64,000 nt of DNA. It comes from Chloroflexota bacterium. GTDB lineage: Bacteria; Chloroflexota; Anaerolineae; Anaerolineales; Anaerolineaceae. The translations under genes were made by a program, and so were the position numbers. Where the stretch lies: the NCBI GenBank assembly GCA_029561345.1, contig JAKQJC010000007.1, positions 186,001 to 250,000 of the forward strand, written 5' to 3'. Position 1 is the first letter of the stretch. Each line of letters begins with the position of its first letter. Positions 44,457 through 53,649 of this stretch are shown piece by piece. A model generated the notes under the pieces. The model did no database searches. It saw nothing but the letters and a program-made list of their open reading frames with translations, and had not been told where the DNA came from.

Positions 44457-46439
44457 ATGAACCAGGCTGATATCATATTAATCAATGCTCATGTTCTGAC
44501 CATGAACCAGACCTTCCAGCGCTTCAATCCGGGTGCTGTGGCAATCAAAGGCCAGTCTATCGTGGCTGTTGGCTCACAGGGAGATATCATGGCCTCATGG
44601 AACGCTCCAGAAATCATGGATTGTTCAGGGAAAGTGATTATGCCCGGTCTGATCAACGCGCATACCCACGTTCCCATGACCCTGCTTCGCGGCCTGGCCG
44701 ATGATTTACGTTTGGACGTATGGTTGATGGGGTATATGATGCCGGTTGAACGGCAGTTCGTCACCCCTGAATTTGTTCGCCTGGGCACCTTGATTGCTTG
44801 CGCAGAAATGATCCGCGGTGGGACCACCTGCTTTGTGGATATGTACTATTTTGAGAAGGAAGTTGCCCGGGCTGCTGCCGAGGCAGGCATGCGCGCCATC
44901 TGCGGCGAATCCATTCTGAAATTCCCGACCCCTGATGCATCCTCTTTTGAAGAATCCCTGGCCTATTCTCAAAGTTTTATCGATGAGTGGAAAAACCATC
45001 CTTTGATTGTGCCGGCGATTGCCCCTCATGCCCCCTATACCTGCACACCTGAAATCCTGCGCCTGAGCACCGCGCTTGCGGTAAAGAACAATGTGCCCCT
45101 TGTCACCCATCTCTCAGAGACTGCTCTTGAAGTGGAAAACATGCGCTCTGAAACCGGCATGCCTGTCATCCCCTATGTAAAAAAGCAGGGTATTTTTGAA
45201 GCCAAAGTCATTGCCGCTCACTGTGTTCATATTGATGAAGGAGAAATGCGCACCATGCAAAAGGTGAATGCCGGGGTGGCGCATAACCCTTCCTCCAATT
45301 TGAAACTGGCCTCAGGGATTGCGCCGATTAAGAAAATGAGTGAAGTTGGATTGAATGTCGGCATTGGCACCGATGGCCCGGCTTCCAACAATGACCTGGA
45401 CATGTTTGAGGAAATGCGCCTCACATCCCTTCTTTCAAAAGGCGCGTCAGGCGATCCCACTGTCCTGCCCGCCCGGCAGACCCTTGCCATGGCTACGCGC
45501 ATCGGGGCAAAATCCATCCACCTTGATCACATTACAGGCTCGCTGGAGCCCGGGAAACGTGCTGACCTCATTCTTCTGGATGTTTCTCCACTGCATAATG
45601 CCCCGCAATTCTTCCGCGATCCCAATGGCATCTACGCACAAATTGTTTATGCTGCCAAATCCACCGATGTCAGCGATGTGATGGTCAACGGCCACTGGCT
45701 GATGACTGGCCACCGCTTGACTACTGTAAATGAAGAAGATCTGCTGGCACAGGCGGCTGTCTTTGCCAAAAAGATTGATGCCTTCTTAGCGGAACGCGAA
45801 CAATCCATCCTTTCCAAATTGATCGCCATTGGCGGCGCCGCCGAACAGGAAAGCTTCGAGATTCAAATCAAAGTCAAAATCAAAGATTGCGCCCCTGTTC
45901 TCCAGGCTTTGTTCAACCATCCCCAAATTGAAATTCTGCGCCACCGGCATTACCATCAATATGACACCTATTTCTCCTTTGCTGATCCCAACCAGGGCCG
46001 CTTGCGCTACCGCGAGGATCATCTGATGGATGAAAACCATAAAATCACCTCCACCCGTTCACGCCTCACCCTGATTGGCAACGCCCGTGAAGGACATTTT
46101 CCCCAGGATGTGCTCCTTTCCCGCAGCCGTTACCTGGCCCCGGCTGTTCAAAGCCTGCGTTTTTATCAGGAATATTTCAATCCTTCCCATATAGACGAAA
46201 TCAACAAAGACCGCAACCGCTACCTGGTCAAATATCATGAAACCGAGTTCTTCATCAACATTGATGAAGTTCTCAAACCTTCCCTTGAATATTACCTGGA
46301 AATCAAAAGCTCAACCTGGTCTCGGAACGACGCCGAGAATAAATCAAAACTGGCGGTTGACTTGATTTCTCTGCTGGGAGCCGACCCTTCTCAGGCGGTG
46401 ACCCAGGATTATATCGAGCTGATCCAGCCGAATGCTTAA
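44457..46439 (+). CDS. Amidohydrolase (MTA/SAH deaminase-like) fused to a CYTH-like domain
   Basis: A 660-residue two-part enzyme. Residues 1-440 are an amidohydrolase like 5'-methylthioadenosine/S-adenosylhomocysteine deaminase, with metal ligands H69 and H71 (NAHTHV), H218 (THLSE), H255 and D306 (GIGTDGPASNND). Residues about 464-655 look like a CYTH domain: EIQIKVKIK start (E468, K472), YDTYFSFAD (Y502-D503-T504), a LRYRED strand and YLEIKSS (E615, K617). CYTH proteins bind triphosphates (class IV adenylate cyclase, thiamine triphosphatase). The frame is uninterrupted. The start at 44457 is 1 base after the cinA stop. Longer starts lie inside cinA. The domain names are by eye; substrate and joint role are unknown. 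Confidence 0.82.
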   Translation: MNQADIILINAHVLTMNQTFQRFNPGAVAIKGQSIVAVGSQGDIMASWNAPEIMDCSGKVIMPGLINAHTHVPMTLLRGLADDLRLDVWLMGYMMPVERQFVTPEFVRLGTLIACAEMIRGGTTCFVDMYYFEKEVARAAAEAGMRAICGESILKFPTPDASSFEESLAYSQSFIDEWKNHPLIVPAIAPHAPYTCTPEILRLSTALAVKNNVPLVTHLSETALEVENMRSETGMPVIPYVKKQGIFEAKVIAAHCVHIDEGEMRTMQKVNAGVAHNPSSNLKLASGIAPIKKMSEVGLNVGIGTDGPASNNDLDMFEEMRLTSLLSKGASGDPTVLPARQTLAMATRIGAKSIHLDHITGSLEPGKRADLILLDVSPLHNAPQFFRDPNGIYAQIVYAAKSTDVSDVMVNGHWLMTGHRLTTVNEEDLLAQAAVFAKKIDAFLAEREQSILSKLIAIGGAAEQESFEIQIKVKIKDCAPVLQALFNHPQIEILRHRHYHQYDTYFSFADPNQGRLRYREDHLMDENHKITSTRSRLTLIGNAREGHFPQDVLLSRSRYLAPAVQSLRFYQEYFNPSHIDEINKDRNRYLVKYHETEFFINIDEVLKPSLEYYLEIKSSTWSRNDAENKSKLAVDLISLLGADPSQAVTQDYIELIQPNA

Positions 46440-46464
46440 CAGCCTGATACTTTTACGATATACT
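46436..46464 (+). promoter_or_regulatory. Sigma-70 promoter of malQ
   Basis: TTAACA (46436-46441), overlapping the stop of the preceding gene, and TATACT (46459-46464), 17 bases apart. Start point near 46471; ATG at 46500 follows GGAG. Confidence 0.6.
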
Positions 46465-46499
46465 TAATCTATTCATCTTTTACGTCATGGAGATAAGCT

Positions 46500-48077
46500 A
46501 TGGCCTTTAAACGCGCTTCAGGCATTATCCTGCATCCCACCAGCCTGCCAGGGCCCGATGGCATTGGCGACCTGGGACCAGAAGCCTACCGCTGGGTGGA
46601 TTTTCTGGCCGGGTCTGGGTGCAGCCTCTGGCAGGTTCTTCCCCTTGGCCCCACCGGTTATGGGGATTCGCCTTACCAATGTTTTTCTGCCTTTGCCGGC
46701 AATCCCTATCTGGTCAGCCCCACCATCCTCCTCGATGAAGGCCTGCTCACCCGTGAAGATCTGGCAGACCGCCCGGCTTTTCCCGTTCACATGGTCGATT
46801 ATGGTCCGGTCATCACCTGGAAATTGACCCTTTTGGAACGCGCTTTCAAGCATTTTGAGGAAAACCAGAAAAGCCCCCTACATAAAGAATTCAAAACCTT
46901 CCAGGAAGAAAATGCCGCCTGGCTGCAAGATTTTGCCCTCTTCATGGCCATCAAGGAAGATTTGGGCAGCGGATCCTGGGAAGTCTGGCCGCTTGAGCTC
47001 CGCAGAAGAGACCCCAAAGCATTGAAAGCTTTCATTAAGAAAGATGCCGCAGCCATCACCATTCACATGTTCCGCCAGTTCCTGTTTTTCCGCCAGTGGA
47101 AGGCTTTGAAAGCCTACGCCAATAAGAAGGGTATTTCCATTATTGGCGATATCCCGATTTTCATCGCATTTGATTCTGCCGACGCATGGTCGCACACAGA
47201 ATTGTTCCTGATGGATGATGAGGCCCGCCCGACCGTTGTCGCCGGCGTTCCCCCGGATTATTTCTCGCCCACCGGCCAGCTTTGGGGCAACCCGCTTTAC
47301 CGTTGGGATGCACATGAAAAGACAGGATATGCCTGGTGGATTGAACGCTTCAAGGCCACCCTTCAACTGGTGGATATCATTCGTCTTGACCATTTCCGCG
47401 GCTTTGCCGGCTATTGGGAAATTCCTGCCGGCATGCCCACCGCTGAAATTGGCCAGTGGGTCCAGGGCCCTGGCGCGCCCTTCTTCGAGGCCATCCTTAA
47501 GGCTCTGCCCGGCCTGCCCATCATCGCAGAAGACCTGGGTGAAATCACCGTTGACGTGATTGCCCTGCGAGAAAAATTCGGCTTCCCTGGCATGAAAATC
47601 TTCCAGTTTGCCTTCGATTCAACCCCTGACGCGCCTTTCTTGCCCCACAATTACCCCCAGAACTGCGTGGCTTACACCGGCACTCACGATAATGATACCT
47701 CAAAGGGCTGGTACAACAACACCGCCGACCGCGAGAAAGATTTTATCCGCCGTTATCTGGCCCGCTCCGGCGAGGATATCGCCTGGGATATGATCCGCGC
47801 CGTCTGGAATTCTGTCGCTGTCATGACCCTGGCTCCCATGCAGGATCTGTTGAGCCTCGATACCTCAGCCCGCATGAACTTCCCCGGCCGGGCAAGCGGT
47901 AACTGGAGCTGGCGCATGTGGCCCGAAGCCATGTCAGATGGCCTGAAGATGCGCCTGCGTGAAACCAACTACCTTTACAGCCGGCTGCCCGATGCCATGA
48001 AAGAACGGCGTGAACCAGCTCCGAAGGTGCTCAACTACGTTCCCTTCAACCATCCTCCGCTGTCCAAGCCTGATTAG
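46500..48077 (+). CDS. malQ: 4-alpha-glucanotransferase
   Basis: Amylomaltase of family GH77, 525 residues, moving glucan chains between maltodextrins. Typical blocks: GIILHPTSLPGPDGIGDLG, LWQVLPLGPTGYGDSPYQ, IIGDIPIFIAFDSADAW, nucleophile region IRLDHFRG, acid/base region AEDLG and substrate loop YTGTHDNDT. The length matches bacterial amylomaltases of this type. GGAG lies nine bases before the ATG. It forms a unit of its own, with its own promoter and no maltose transport genes nearby, so it probably serves glycogen or maltodextrin turnover. Confidence 0.96.
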   Translation: MAFKRASGIILHPTSLPGPDGIGDLGPEAYRWVDFLAGSGCSLWQVLPLGPTGYGDSPYQCFSAFAGNPYLVSPTILLDEGLLTREDLADRPAFPVHMVDYGPVITWKLTLLERAFKHFEENQKSPLHKEFKTFQEENAAWLQDFALFMAIKEDLGSGSWEVWPLELRRRDPKALKAFIKKDAAAITIHMFRQFLFFRQWKALKAYANKKGISIIGDIPIFIAFDSADAWSHTELFLMDDEARPTVVAGVPPDYFSPTGQLWGNPLYRWDAHEKTGYAWWIERFKATLQLVDIIRLDHFRGFAGYWEIPAGMPTAEIGQWVQGPGAPFFEAILKALPGLPIIAEDLGEITVDVIALREKFGFPGMKIFQFAFDSTPDAPFLPHNYPQNCVAYTGTHDNDTSKGWYNNTADREKDFIRRYLARSGEDIAWDMIRAVWNSVAVMTLAPMQDLLSLDTSARMNFPGRASGNWSWRMWPEAMSDGLKMRLRETNYLYSRLPDAMKERREPAPKVLNYVPFNHPPLSKPD

Positions 48078-48093
48078 CCCATATTAATCCAGG

Positions 48094-49026
48094 CTATTGG
48101 CGCGGTTCTGATCTGGAGGAAAGAATAATTCCAGCCAGGATCAGGACCGCGCCAGCGATTTTAATCAAACCAGGGAATTCCCCAAAGAAGAACATCGCCA
48201 GAACGGTGCTGCCAATTGGTTCTCCCAGCAAAGCAACCGACACAAAAGCAGCCGAAAGATATTTCAGCGACCAGTTGATCACCGAATGCCCGGCAGTTTG
48301 GGGAACGACCGCCAATAAAACAACCCAGAACAAAAAGGATTGAGAATAACCCGTCAAGACGGCGCCGCTGAAACCAGCCATTCCAATCAAGACCAGGGCT
48401 GCCACGCCGTAAACGATAAAGGTGTAGCTGATGATGGACAGACCCTGTCGGACTTGCCGCCCAATGACCATATATCCGGCCCCCATGATGGCGCCGCACA
48501 GTGCCAACGCATCTCCCTTAATGGCATTGGCCTTTAACATGGTTTCCCAGTCGAATGGCGCCAGTACGCCATTTTCAAAATGCAAAAGGTCACTGCCGCC
48601 AATTAATCCAGCACCCAACAAGGCAACGCCTAACCCCAAAGCCAGTTCCCGCTTCAAAGGCTGTTTCAGGATCAAGGTGGTGATCAGAGCCACCCACAAC
48701 GGTGTGGTGGATACAAAGACCACCGAACTGGCCACGGTGCTGAAGGATAAAGACGTGATCCAGCTCGCAAAATGCAAAGCCAGGAAAACCCCTGAAACCC
48801 CCATCCAGGCCCAGTCGGTCCTTTTAACCCTTTTCAATTCCTCTCTTTTTCCCCACACTGCCGGAATCAAAATAATCGCGGCGATGCACAGGCGGTAGGC
48901 GGCAATGGCCAGCGATGGCGCTTCCTGCTGGGCAAAACGAATCATAATGGATGAGGTGGAAACTGCCAAAATGGCGACCAGCAGGGCCAGGCGGGCAGTC
49001 AATACACTTCGATCATCATTCTGCAT
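48094..49026 (-). CDS. EamA family transporter (DMT superfamily)
   Basis: A 310-residue protein with ten predicted helices in two five-helix halves, the layout of EamA drug/metabolite transporters. Family blocks are visible in both halves: STSSIMIRFAQQEAPSLAIA in the first and FVSVALLGEPIGSTVLA with FFGEFPGL in the second. Such proteins export amino acids, metabolites or drugs; the substrate is not readable. It converges on malQ with 16 bases between stops, and a hairpin separates it from the cyclase gene upstream. Confidence 0.88.
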   Translation of the reverse strand: MQNDDRSVLTARLALLVAILAVSTSSIMIRFAQQEAPSLAIAAYRLCIAAIILIPAVWGKREELKRVKRTDWAWMGVSGVFLALHFASWITSLSFSTVASSVVFVSTTPLWVALITTLILKQPLKRELALGLGVALLGAGLIGGSDLLHFENGVLAPFDWETMLKANAIKGDALALCGAIMGAGYMVIGRQVRQGLSIISYTFIVYGVAALVLIGMAGFSGAVLTGYSQSFLFWVVLLAVVPQTAGHSVINWSLKYLSAAFVSVALLGEPIGSTVLAMFFFGEFPGLIKIAGAVLILAGIILSSRSEPRQ

Positions 49027-49051
49027 AGAGAAAAATCAGATCCTCGTCCTA

Positions 49052-49082
49052 AAAATGATGAACCCGGCTGCATACCGGGTTC
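49052..49082 (-). terminator. Intrinsic terminator after the cyclase gene
   Basis: An 8-bp perfect stem (49060-49067 with 49075-49082), 7-base loop, then on the minus strand ATCATTTTT. It lies just after the cyclase stop. Confidence 0.7.
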
Positions 49083-49094
49083 AAGAAGCTAAAT

Positions 49095-49730
49095 TCACAT
49101 TTCAATCAAAACCGTTCGCGCAGGCGCGCCTTCAGCGTCTGTCAACTTCATCGGCAGGCAGCAGAGCATATATTTGCCAGCCTTGATCCCTGTCAGGTCC
49201 AAACCTTCAAGCAGCACCATCCCTGCTCCAAGCAGCACTTCATGGGTGGGTTTGCCGTGGCCAAATGGCGCCACAGAAAGGTAATCGAGCCCCACCAGTT
49301 TAACCTTCTTTTCTGCCAGGAAATGGGAAGCGGTAACATCAATGCCCACAAAGCCCTTCTCAAATTCCAGATGGCTCTTATGCCAGAGGGCTGAATTGCT
49401 GGTTTTGAAAAGCACCCGCTCACAATCCGCCGGCCATTCAATCCCCTTCAAAACCTCCGCGGTGATCAATGTAACTGACTCAGGCAATTCAATGACCACA
49501 GCCGTGCCCACCAGAACATCCAGAGGCATATTTTCCATTTTCGATCCGTTGGCCAAAAAATGCCACGGTGCATCCACGTGCGTACCTGTGTGCGCACCCA
49601 TGGCGATATGAGTCAAATTGGCATCTGCGCCTTCCTCAATTTTTTGGCCCCGGGCAATCACAATCGGAACATCGCCAGGCCAAACGGGCAGAGCCGCAGA
49701 AATCGGTACAGATACATCATGAATTTTCAT
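49095..49730 (-). CDS. Cyclase family protein (kynurenine formamidase-like)
   Basis: A 211-residue metal-dependent hydrolase of the cyclase family. The signature HTGTHVDAPWH is intact, along with LTHIAMGAHTG, LIGxD-like FVGIDVTASHFLA and a C-terminal LPMKLTDAEGAPART. Family members open or form amide and lactam bonds (kynurenine formamidase, polyketide cyclases). The start at 49730 overlaps the CapA stop by 4 bases (ATGA), with GGGAG nine bases upstream; the ATG at 49736 lies too close to it. The two genes are translationally coupled. Substrate unknown; tryptophan catabolism genes are absent. Confidence 0.87.
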   Translation of the reverse strand: MKIHDVSVPISAALPVWPGDVPIVIARGQKIEEGADANLTHIAMGAHTGTHVDAPWHFLANGSKMENMPLDVLVGTAVVIELPESVTLITAEVLKGIEWPADCERVLFKTSNSALWHKSHLEFEKGFVGIDVTASHFLAEKKVKLVGLDYLSVAPFGHGKPTHEVLLGAGMVLLEGLDLTGIKAGKYMLCCLPMKLTDAEGAPARTVLIEM

Positions 49731-51490
49731 TTCCATCCACTCCCTTCAAAGATACGGGTCAAGAAATTGAGGCGTTCGTCATTACGCATCGGCCGCGGCC
49801 GCGCATAATCTTCCAGTTTGGCGGTCAACAACTCCGTGCTGATGTGTTGCCCATTATAGAAAACGTGCATATCAATGAATTCATCGCGGGTGCCTTCCAG
49901 CAAATTCCCGGCATCATCATAAACTTCCATCTGGTCAAAAAACAGGTTCCCCAATCCGAAATGGATGAAACCATCGCTGTAAAATTCCATCGCTTTAGGG
50001 ACATGCGACTGGCTGCCGCTGACGATCACAGCGCCCGCGTCCACCATCCGCCGGAAGTCCGTCTTCATCTGACCGGTGGGTTTAACGGTGTAATCTTCCT
50101 GATACTGGAAGGTCACGATGGGTAAATAACCCTGATCCCGCAGACTTTTGACAGCGTCATACATCCAGTTAAAATCGCTGCATGGCGCGGATCCAGGCAA
50201 ATTTTCCTTTGCCCAGGCAAAATCGGGACCGAAGGAATTGCAGCCAATAAAGGCCAAACGGTTGCCATTATGTTCTAGGGTCAGCGGAGTTCGCGATTTC
50301 GCCAGGTCCAGCCCACCGCCAAACATCTTCCAACCGCGCTCCTCATACATTTGAACGGTCAGGGAAGCGGCTTCAGGACCCCAATCCATATAATGGTTGC
50401 CCGTTAATTCAATGATATTGGCATCCATGTCTTCCAGCAGCTGGATATAACTGGTGGCGCTGCAAAAAGTGACATTCTGCTGGTTGGCGTCGCCCCTGGG
50501 GCAATTCGCCGCAAATGCAATTTCATTGCTGATGTGAGTCAAATCAGCTCCCCGCAGCCAATCCCGCACCGCCTCACCCGGATAAAGCACACCCTTATTA
50601 TCCATCCGATAAGCTGTGGCTCTCACCAGGGCTGTCACGCCAGACATTTCCAGCACAGTGAGTTTCTGAGGGTCACGGTTGGAAACCGGCAGCAGGCTCG
50701 CCGGGTCGCCGCCCGCCGCAGCCAGAATTTCCTGGTAAGCCTGCGGGCTGGCCTGTAAGGCGTAATCGATGGCGAGGGGATAAGTGCTCAAGTCAAATGT
50801 GTTATGGATGGGAGATTGTTCATCGACCTTGAGAACCTTCCAGCGCGGGGCAAGAGAGGTGAAAGGCACAATCGCCCAGGCAGGCCGGCTGGCCCAGGCA
50901 TCATCCAGAAGCTGATTTTCGCCCGACAGCAGCACCGCACCTTCCGCGGATTGACCCCAAATGGCAGAAAACGCCTTTTGCGTTTCATCCGTCATGCGCA
51001 AAGGGGTGGCCCAATAGGGGCCTGATTTTTCGCCTCGCCAGGCAGATTGAATATCATTAATGGAAATTCCGTCAACCAGATCAGGAAAGGGGGCCGCTGC
51101 CGCAAAAACCCAACGCGTGGTTTGCACCGTAATCCGGTCAGCCTGATCCGAGGTTGCCGGGCTCAAAAAGAGGGAAGCCTTTGTCACATCATCCGTCATT
51201 TCCACCCCATCTGGCAGGGCCAAAGCCTGCCGCACATCTGTTGGGATGCTGGGGTCAATCCAGAGGACCAAATCCGGCTTTGGTGTGGCCGTCGCCGTAG
51301 GAGCTGGCGTCGGACTGGGCGCAGGAAGGGTGGGCGTGAATTCAGGCATTGAAATGGGCTGGGTCGCCGCCAGGGTGGCCTGAGGAGCAATGGTTTCAGC
51401 CGCCGGGCTGGCGCACCCGGCCAGCCCAAAGAGCAATCCGATCAAAAGAATAACTGAGAAAGGGATGATTTTCACGCGTTTGTTAATCAT
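49727..51490 (-). CDS. CapA-like lipoprotein with extra N-terminal domain
   Basis: Exported lipoprotein of 587 residues: signal peptide and lipobox LAGC, a P/T/A-rich stalk, a central region of about 220 residues that looks like a solute-binding fold (FPDLVDGISINDIQSAWRGE, PLRMTDETQKAFSAIWG), and a C-terminal CapA/PGA_cap metallophosphatase domain (about 290-560). The latter shows LTHISNEIAF, TGNHYMDWG, GSQSHVPKAME and HFGLGNLFFDQ. CapA takes part in poly-gamma-glutamate capsule making in bacilli, but no other cap genes are here, so envelope polymer handling is only inferred. The start is ATG 51490 after GAGGAT; longer starts to 51559 exist. Confidence 0.82.
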   Translation of the reverse strand: MINKRVKIIPFSVILLIGLLFGLAGCASPAAETIAPQATLAATQPISMPEFTPTLPAPSPTPAPTATATPKPDLVLWIDPSIPTDVRQALALPDGVEMTDDVTKASLFLSPATSDQADRITVQTTRWVFAAAAPFPDLVDGISINDIQSAWRGEKSGPYWATPLRMTDETQKAFSAIWGQSAEGAVLLSGENQLLDDAWASRPAWAIVPFTSLAPRWKVLKVDEQSPIHNTFDLSTYPLAIDYALQASPQAYQEILAAAGGDPASLLPVSNRDPQKLTVLEMSGVTALVRATAYRMDNKGVLYPGEAVRDWLRGADLTHISNEIAFAANCPRGDANQQNVTFCSATSYIQLLEDMDANIIELTGNHYMDWGPEAASLTVQMYEERGWKMFGGGLDLAKSRTPLTLEHNGNRLAFIGCNSFGPDFAWAKENLPGSAPCSDFNWMYDAVKSLRDQGYLPIVTFQYQEDYTVKPTGQMKTDFRRMVDAGAVIVSGSQSHVPKAMEFYSDGFIHFGLGNLFFDQMEVYDDAGNLLEGTRDEFIDMHVFYNGQHISTELLTAKLEDYARPRPMRNDERLNFLTRIFEGSGWK

Positions 51491-51610
51491 AAGCGCCGCT
51501 GATCCTCTTTGCATTGAAGAAATGAAAACAGAAGCTATTATACCACCGCAACTCACCAATCATCTCGACGGGGTTCCATTTTTTCTCCAATCAAACCATT
51601 TGGCATGTGG

Positions 51611-51616
51611 TATAAT
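51611..51616 (+). promoter_or_regulatory. -10 element of the tRNA-Arg gene
   Basis: Perfect TATAAT 11 bases before the tRNA 5' end. No good -35 hexamer is seen at 16-18 bases upstream, so only half the promoter is supported. Confidence 0.5.
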
Positions 51617-51627
51617 TTCGCGCATCA

Positions 51628-51701
51628 GCCCTCGTAGCTCAATCGGACAGAGTGACAGACTTCGAATCTGGAGGTTGGGAGTTCGAGCCTCCCCGGGGGC
51701 G
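51628..51701 (+). tRNA. tRNA-Arg (anticodon TCG)
   Basis: A 74-base cloverleaf: acceptor GCCCTCG with CGGGGGC (one T-G pair), D-arm GCTC/GAGT, anticodon stem CAGA/TCTG with loop CTTCGAA, T-stem GGGAG/CTCCC with TTCGAGC loop. The anticodon TCG reads CGA arginine codons and, by wobble, other CGN codons. Discriminator G; CCA is not encoded. It stands alone between CapA and DUF4438 genes. No terminator hairpin was seen after it. Confidence 0.93.
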
Positions 51702-51969
51702 CTACCATTCCCAGGCAAGATCGATCCTTAATTATTCACCCTGTTCACGATTTTCCCCTCATATAGTGATTGTTACGCTTTTCTTATCAGTCACAGCAGC
51801 AATTAACCACCTCAATGCGAATAACTGGTATTCGCCTTTCGGAATGGGTAATTCAGACTTTTATCAGGTCATTTTTATTCTGTTTGGCACCCTCTCTGAG
51901 GAGCTTCTGAATGGCAGATGTGATAGAATGTCCGAGTTTGGATTTGTTTGACAAAACAAGGAGACAATT

Positions 51970-52857
51970 ATGCTGAACACAAATGAGAAAAAAGTTGTTG
52001 AATTCATTCTGCAGTGCCAGCCGGGTTTTCCAAAATCACGCGGCACCTGGGCTGTGGATCGTCATGGTGTGCCATTCATTCTTCCTTCCATCGGCGGTAT
52101 CACGGTCAATATTCAGGTTGGCGACCCTGCGTTTGGTTGGGCAGGCGATCACATTGAACCGGGCGTGAGCTGCACGGGTGATACCAACAAACCCTTTGAA
52201 CATCCGAACAACTCTTTGCAGGTCTTTGCATGCGTTGGCAACAAAGCCCGCGTCATTTCTGGTGAAGCCAAGGGCGCTGAAGGTGTGGTGATCGGCCATC
52301 ACGGCGGTTCCGAGCATGTCATCGTTGATTTTCCCCGCGAAGCCAAAGAAAAAATGACCTATGATGATAAAATCATCATCTCCGGCAAAGGTCAGGGTCT
52401 GGCGCTGACTGATTTTCCTGGCATCAGCCTCTTTAATCTGGACCCCGACCTGCTTAAGAAGCTGAACATCACCGTCGCCAACGCCAAACTGCGTGTGCCC
52501 GTCACCACCCTCGTACCGGCGGCCTGCATGGGCTCTGGCCTGGGCGCTTCGAATGTGGCTACCGGCGATTATGATATCATGACCGGCGACCCTGAAACCA
52601 TGAAACAATACGGCATCGATAAACTGCGTTTCGGTGATTTTGTCGCCCTTCTGGATCACGATAACCGCTTTGGCCGCGATTATCACAAAGGTGCCATTTC
52701 CATTGGCATCATTGTCCATAGCGACTGCATGCTCTCTGGTCACGGCCCCGGCGTCACCACTATCATGACCTGCGCCACCCCCCTCATCGAACCCGTCATC
52801 GATCCGGCCGCCAATATCGCCGATCTGCTCGGCATTGGCACACAGCTCTCCAAATAA
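51970..52857 (+). CDS. DUF4438 family protein
   Basis: A 295-residue soluble protein of the DUF4438 family, known mainly from thermophiles and anaerobes and not assigned a reaction. Recognisable stretches are [40 protein letters not shown] and [11 protein letters not shown] near the end. Many conserved H, D and G residues suggest a metal or nucleotide site, but none is proven. AAGGAG precedes the ATG by six bases. It is a single-gene unit between the tRNA and a strong terminator. Confidence 0.85.
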   Translation: MLNTNEKKVVEFILQCQPGFPKSRGTWAVDRHGVPFILPSIGGITVNIQVGDPAFGWAGDHIEPGVSCTGDTNKPFEHPNNSLQVFACVGNKARVISGEAKGAEGVVIGHHGGSEHVIVDFPREAKEKMTYDDKIIISGKGQGLALTDFPGISLFNLDPDLLKKLNITVANAKLRVPVTTLVPAACMGSGLGASNVATGDYDIMTGDPETMKQYGIDKLRFGDFVALLDHDNRFGRDYHKGAISIGIIVHSDCMLSGHGPGVTTIMTCATPLIEPVIDPAANIADLLGIGTQLSK

Positions 52858-52864
52858 TCCACCT

Positions 52865-52898
52865 GCTGGCCTGAACATTCAGGCCAGCTTATTTTTTT
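52865..52898 (+). terminator. Intrinsic terminator after the DUF4438 gene
   Basis: A 10-bp perfect stem (52865-52874 with 52879-52888), loop ACAT, then TTATTTTTTT. It lies eight bases after the stop codon. Confidence 0.93.
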
Positions 52899-52945
52899 CA
52901 AATTCACACAATTATTACCCAATATATGTTTATTACGCAATTTTC

Positions 52946-52975
52946 TTGACACCTCCGCCTCTTCGATGCTAAAAT
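52946..52975 (+). promoter_or_regulatory. Sigma-70 promoter of the superoxide dismutase gene
   Basis: Perfect TTGACA (52946-52951) and TAAAAT (52970-52975) with an 18-base spacer. The leader would be about 42 bases and carries AAAGGAG before the ATG. Confidence 0.7.
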
Positions 52976-53023
52976 CTAAGTATTGATCCCCTGAGAACGA
53001 ACCTTTGAAAGGAGTATTGAGTC

Positions 53024-53635
53024 ATGGCTTTTGATTTTCTTCCTCTCCCTTATGGTTTTGATGCGCTGGAACCGGTGATCGATGCCAGAACAGTGGAAAT
53101 CCATTACACCAAACATCACGCAACTTACCACAAGAACTTTGTCGCCGCGGTAGAAAAACACCCCGAATTGATGGATCTGTCGATTGAATCCATCCTTGCC
53201 GATTTAAACAAAATTCCCGAGGATATCCGCAATGTGGTTCGCGGCAACGGCGGCGGTTATTACAACCACACCCTCTATTGGGCCAACATGGGCCCCAATG
53301 CTGGCGGTGAACCCAAAGGTGCCGTCGCTGAGGCCATCAAGGCGGCTTATGGCGATTTTGCAGCCTTTAAAGCTGAAATTGAGAAGACGGGTCTCGGCCG
53401 CCTGGGCAGTGGTTATGCCTGGTTGAGCTGCAAACCCGACCGCTCCCTCGTCATTCACGCCACCATGAATCAGGATACCCCTCTGGCCGAAGGCCTGACC
53501 CCCCTCCTGGTGGTGGATGTGTGGGAACACGCCTATTATCTCAAATATCAAAACCGCCGTGCTGAATACCTGGCTGCCTGGTGGAACCTGGTTAACTGGA
53601 ATGTGGTTGAAGAACGCTTCCTGGCTGTTAAGTAA
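53024..53635 (+). CDS. Fe/Mn superoxide dismutase
   Basis: Removes superoxide; 203 residues, standard length. Metal ligands are present at H27, H82 (YNHTLYW), D165 and H169 (DVWEHAYY). Whether iron or manganese is used cannot be settled; the GGEP stretch after the second histidine resembles manganese forms. AAAGGAG lies about 12 bases before the ATG. It has its own promoter and is followed 14 bases later by a ferredoxin gene, so oxygen-damage control and iron-sulfur redox work may share a transcript. Confidence 0.95.
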   Translation: MAFDFLPLPYGFDALEPVIDARTVEIHYTKHHATYHKNFVAAVEKHPELMDLSIESILADLNKIPEDIRNVVRGNGGGYYNHTLYWANMGPNAGGEPKGAVAEAIKAAYGDFAAFKAEIEKTGLGRLGSGYAWLSCKPDRSLVIHATMNQDTPLAEGLTPLLVVDVWEHAYYLKYQNRRAEYLAAWWNLVNWNVVEERFLAVK

Positions 53636-53649
53636 CCTGGAGATTAAAA

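Noticed and set aside
52036..52878. Minus-strand frame of 280 residues opposite the DUF4438 gene
   Set aside because: It covers the whole DUF4438 gene and has a composition typical of antisense frames; it also runs through the terminator.
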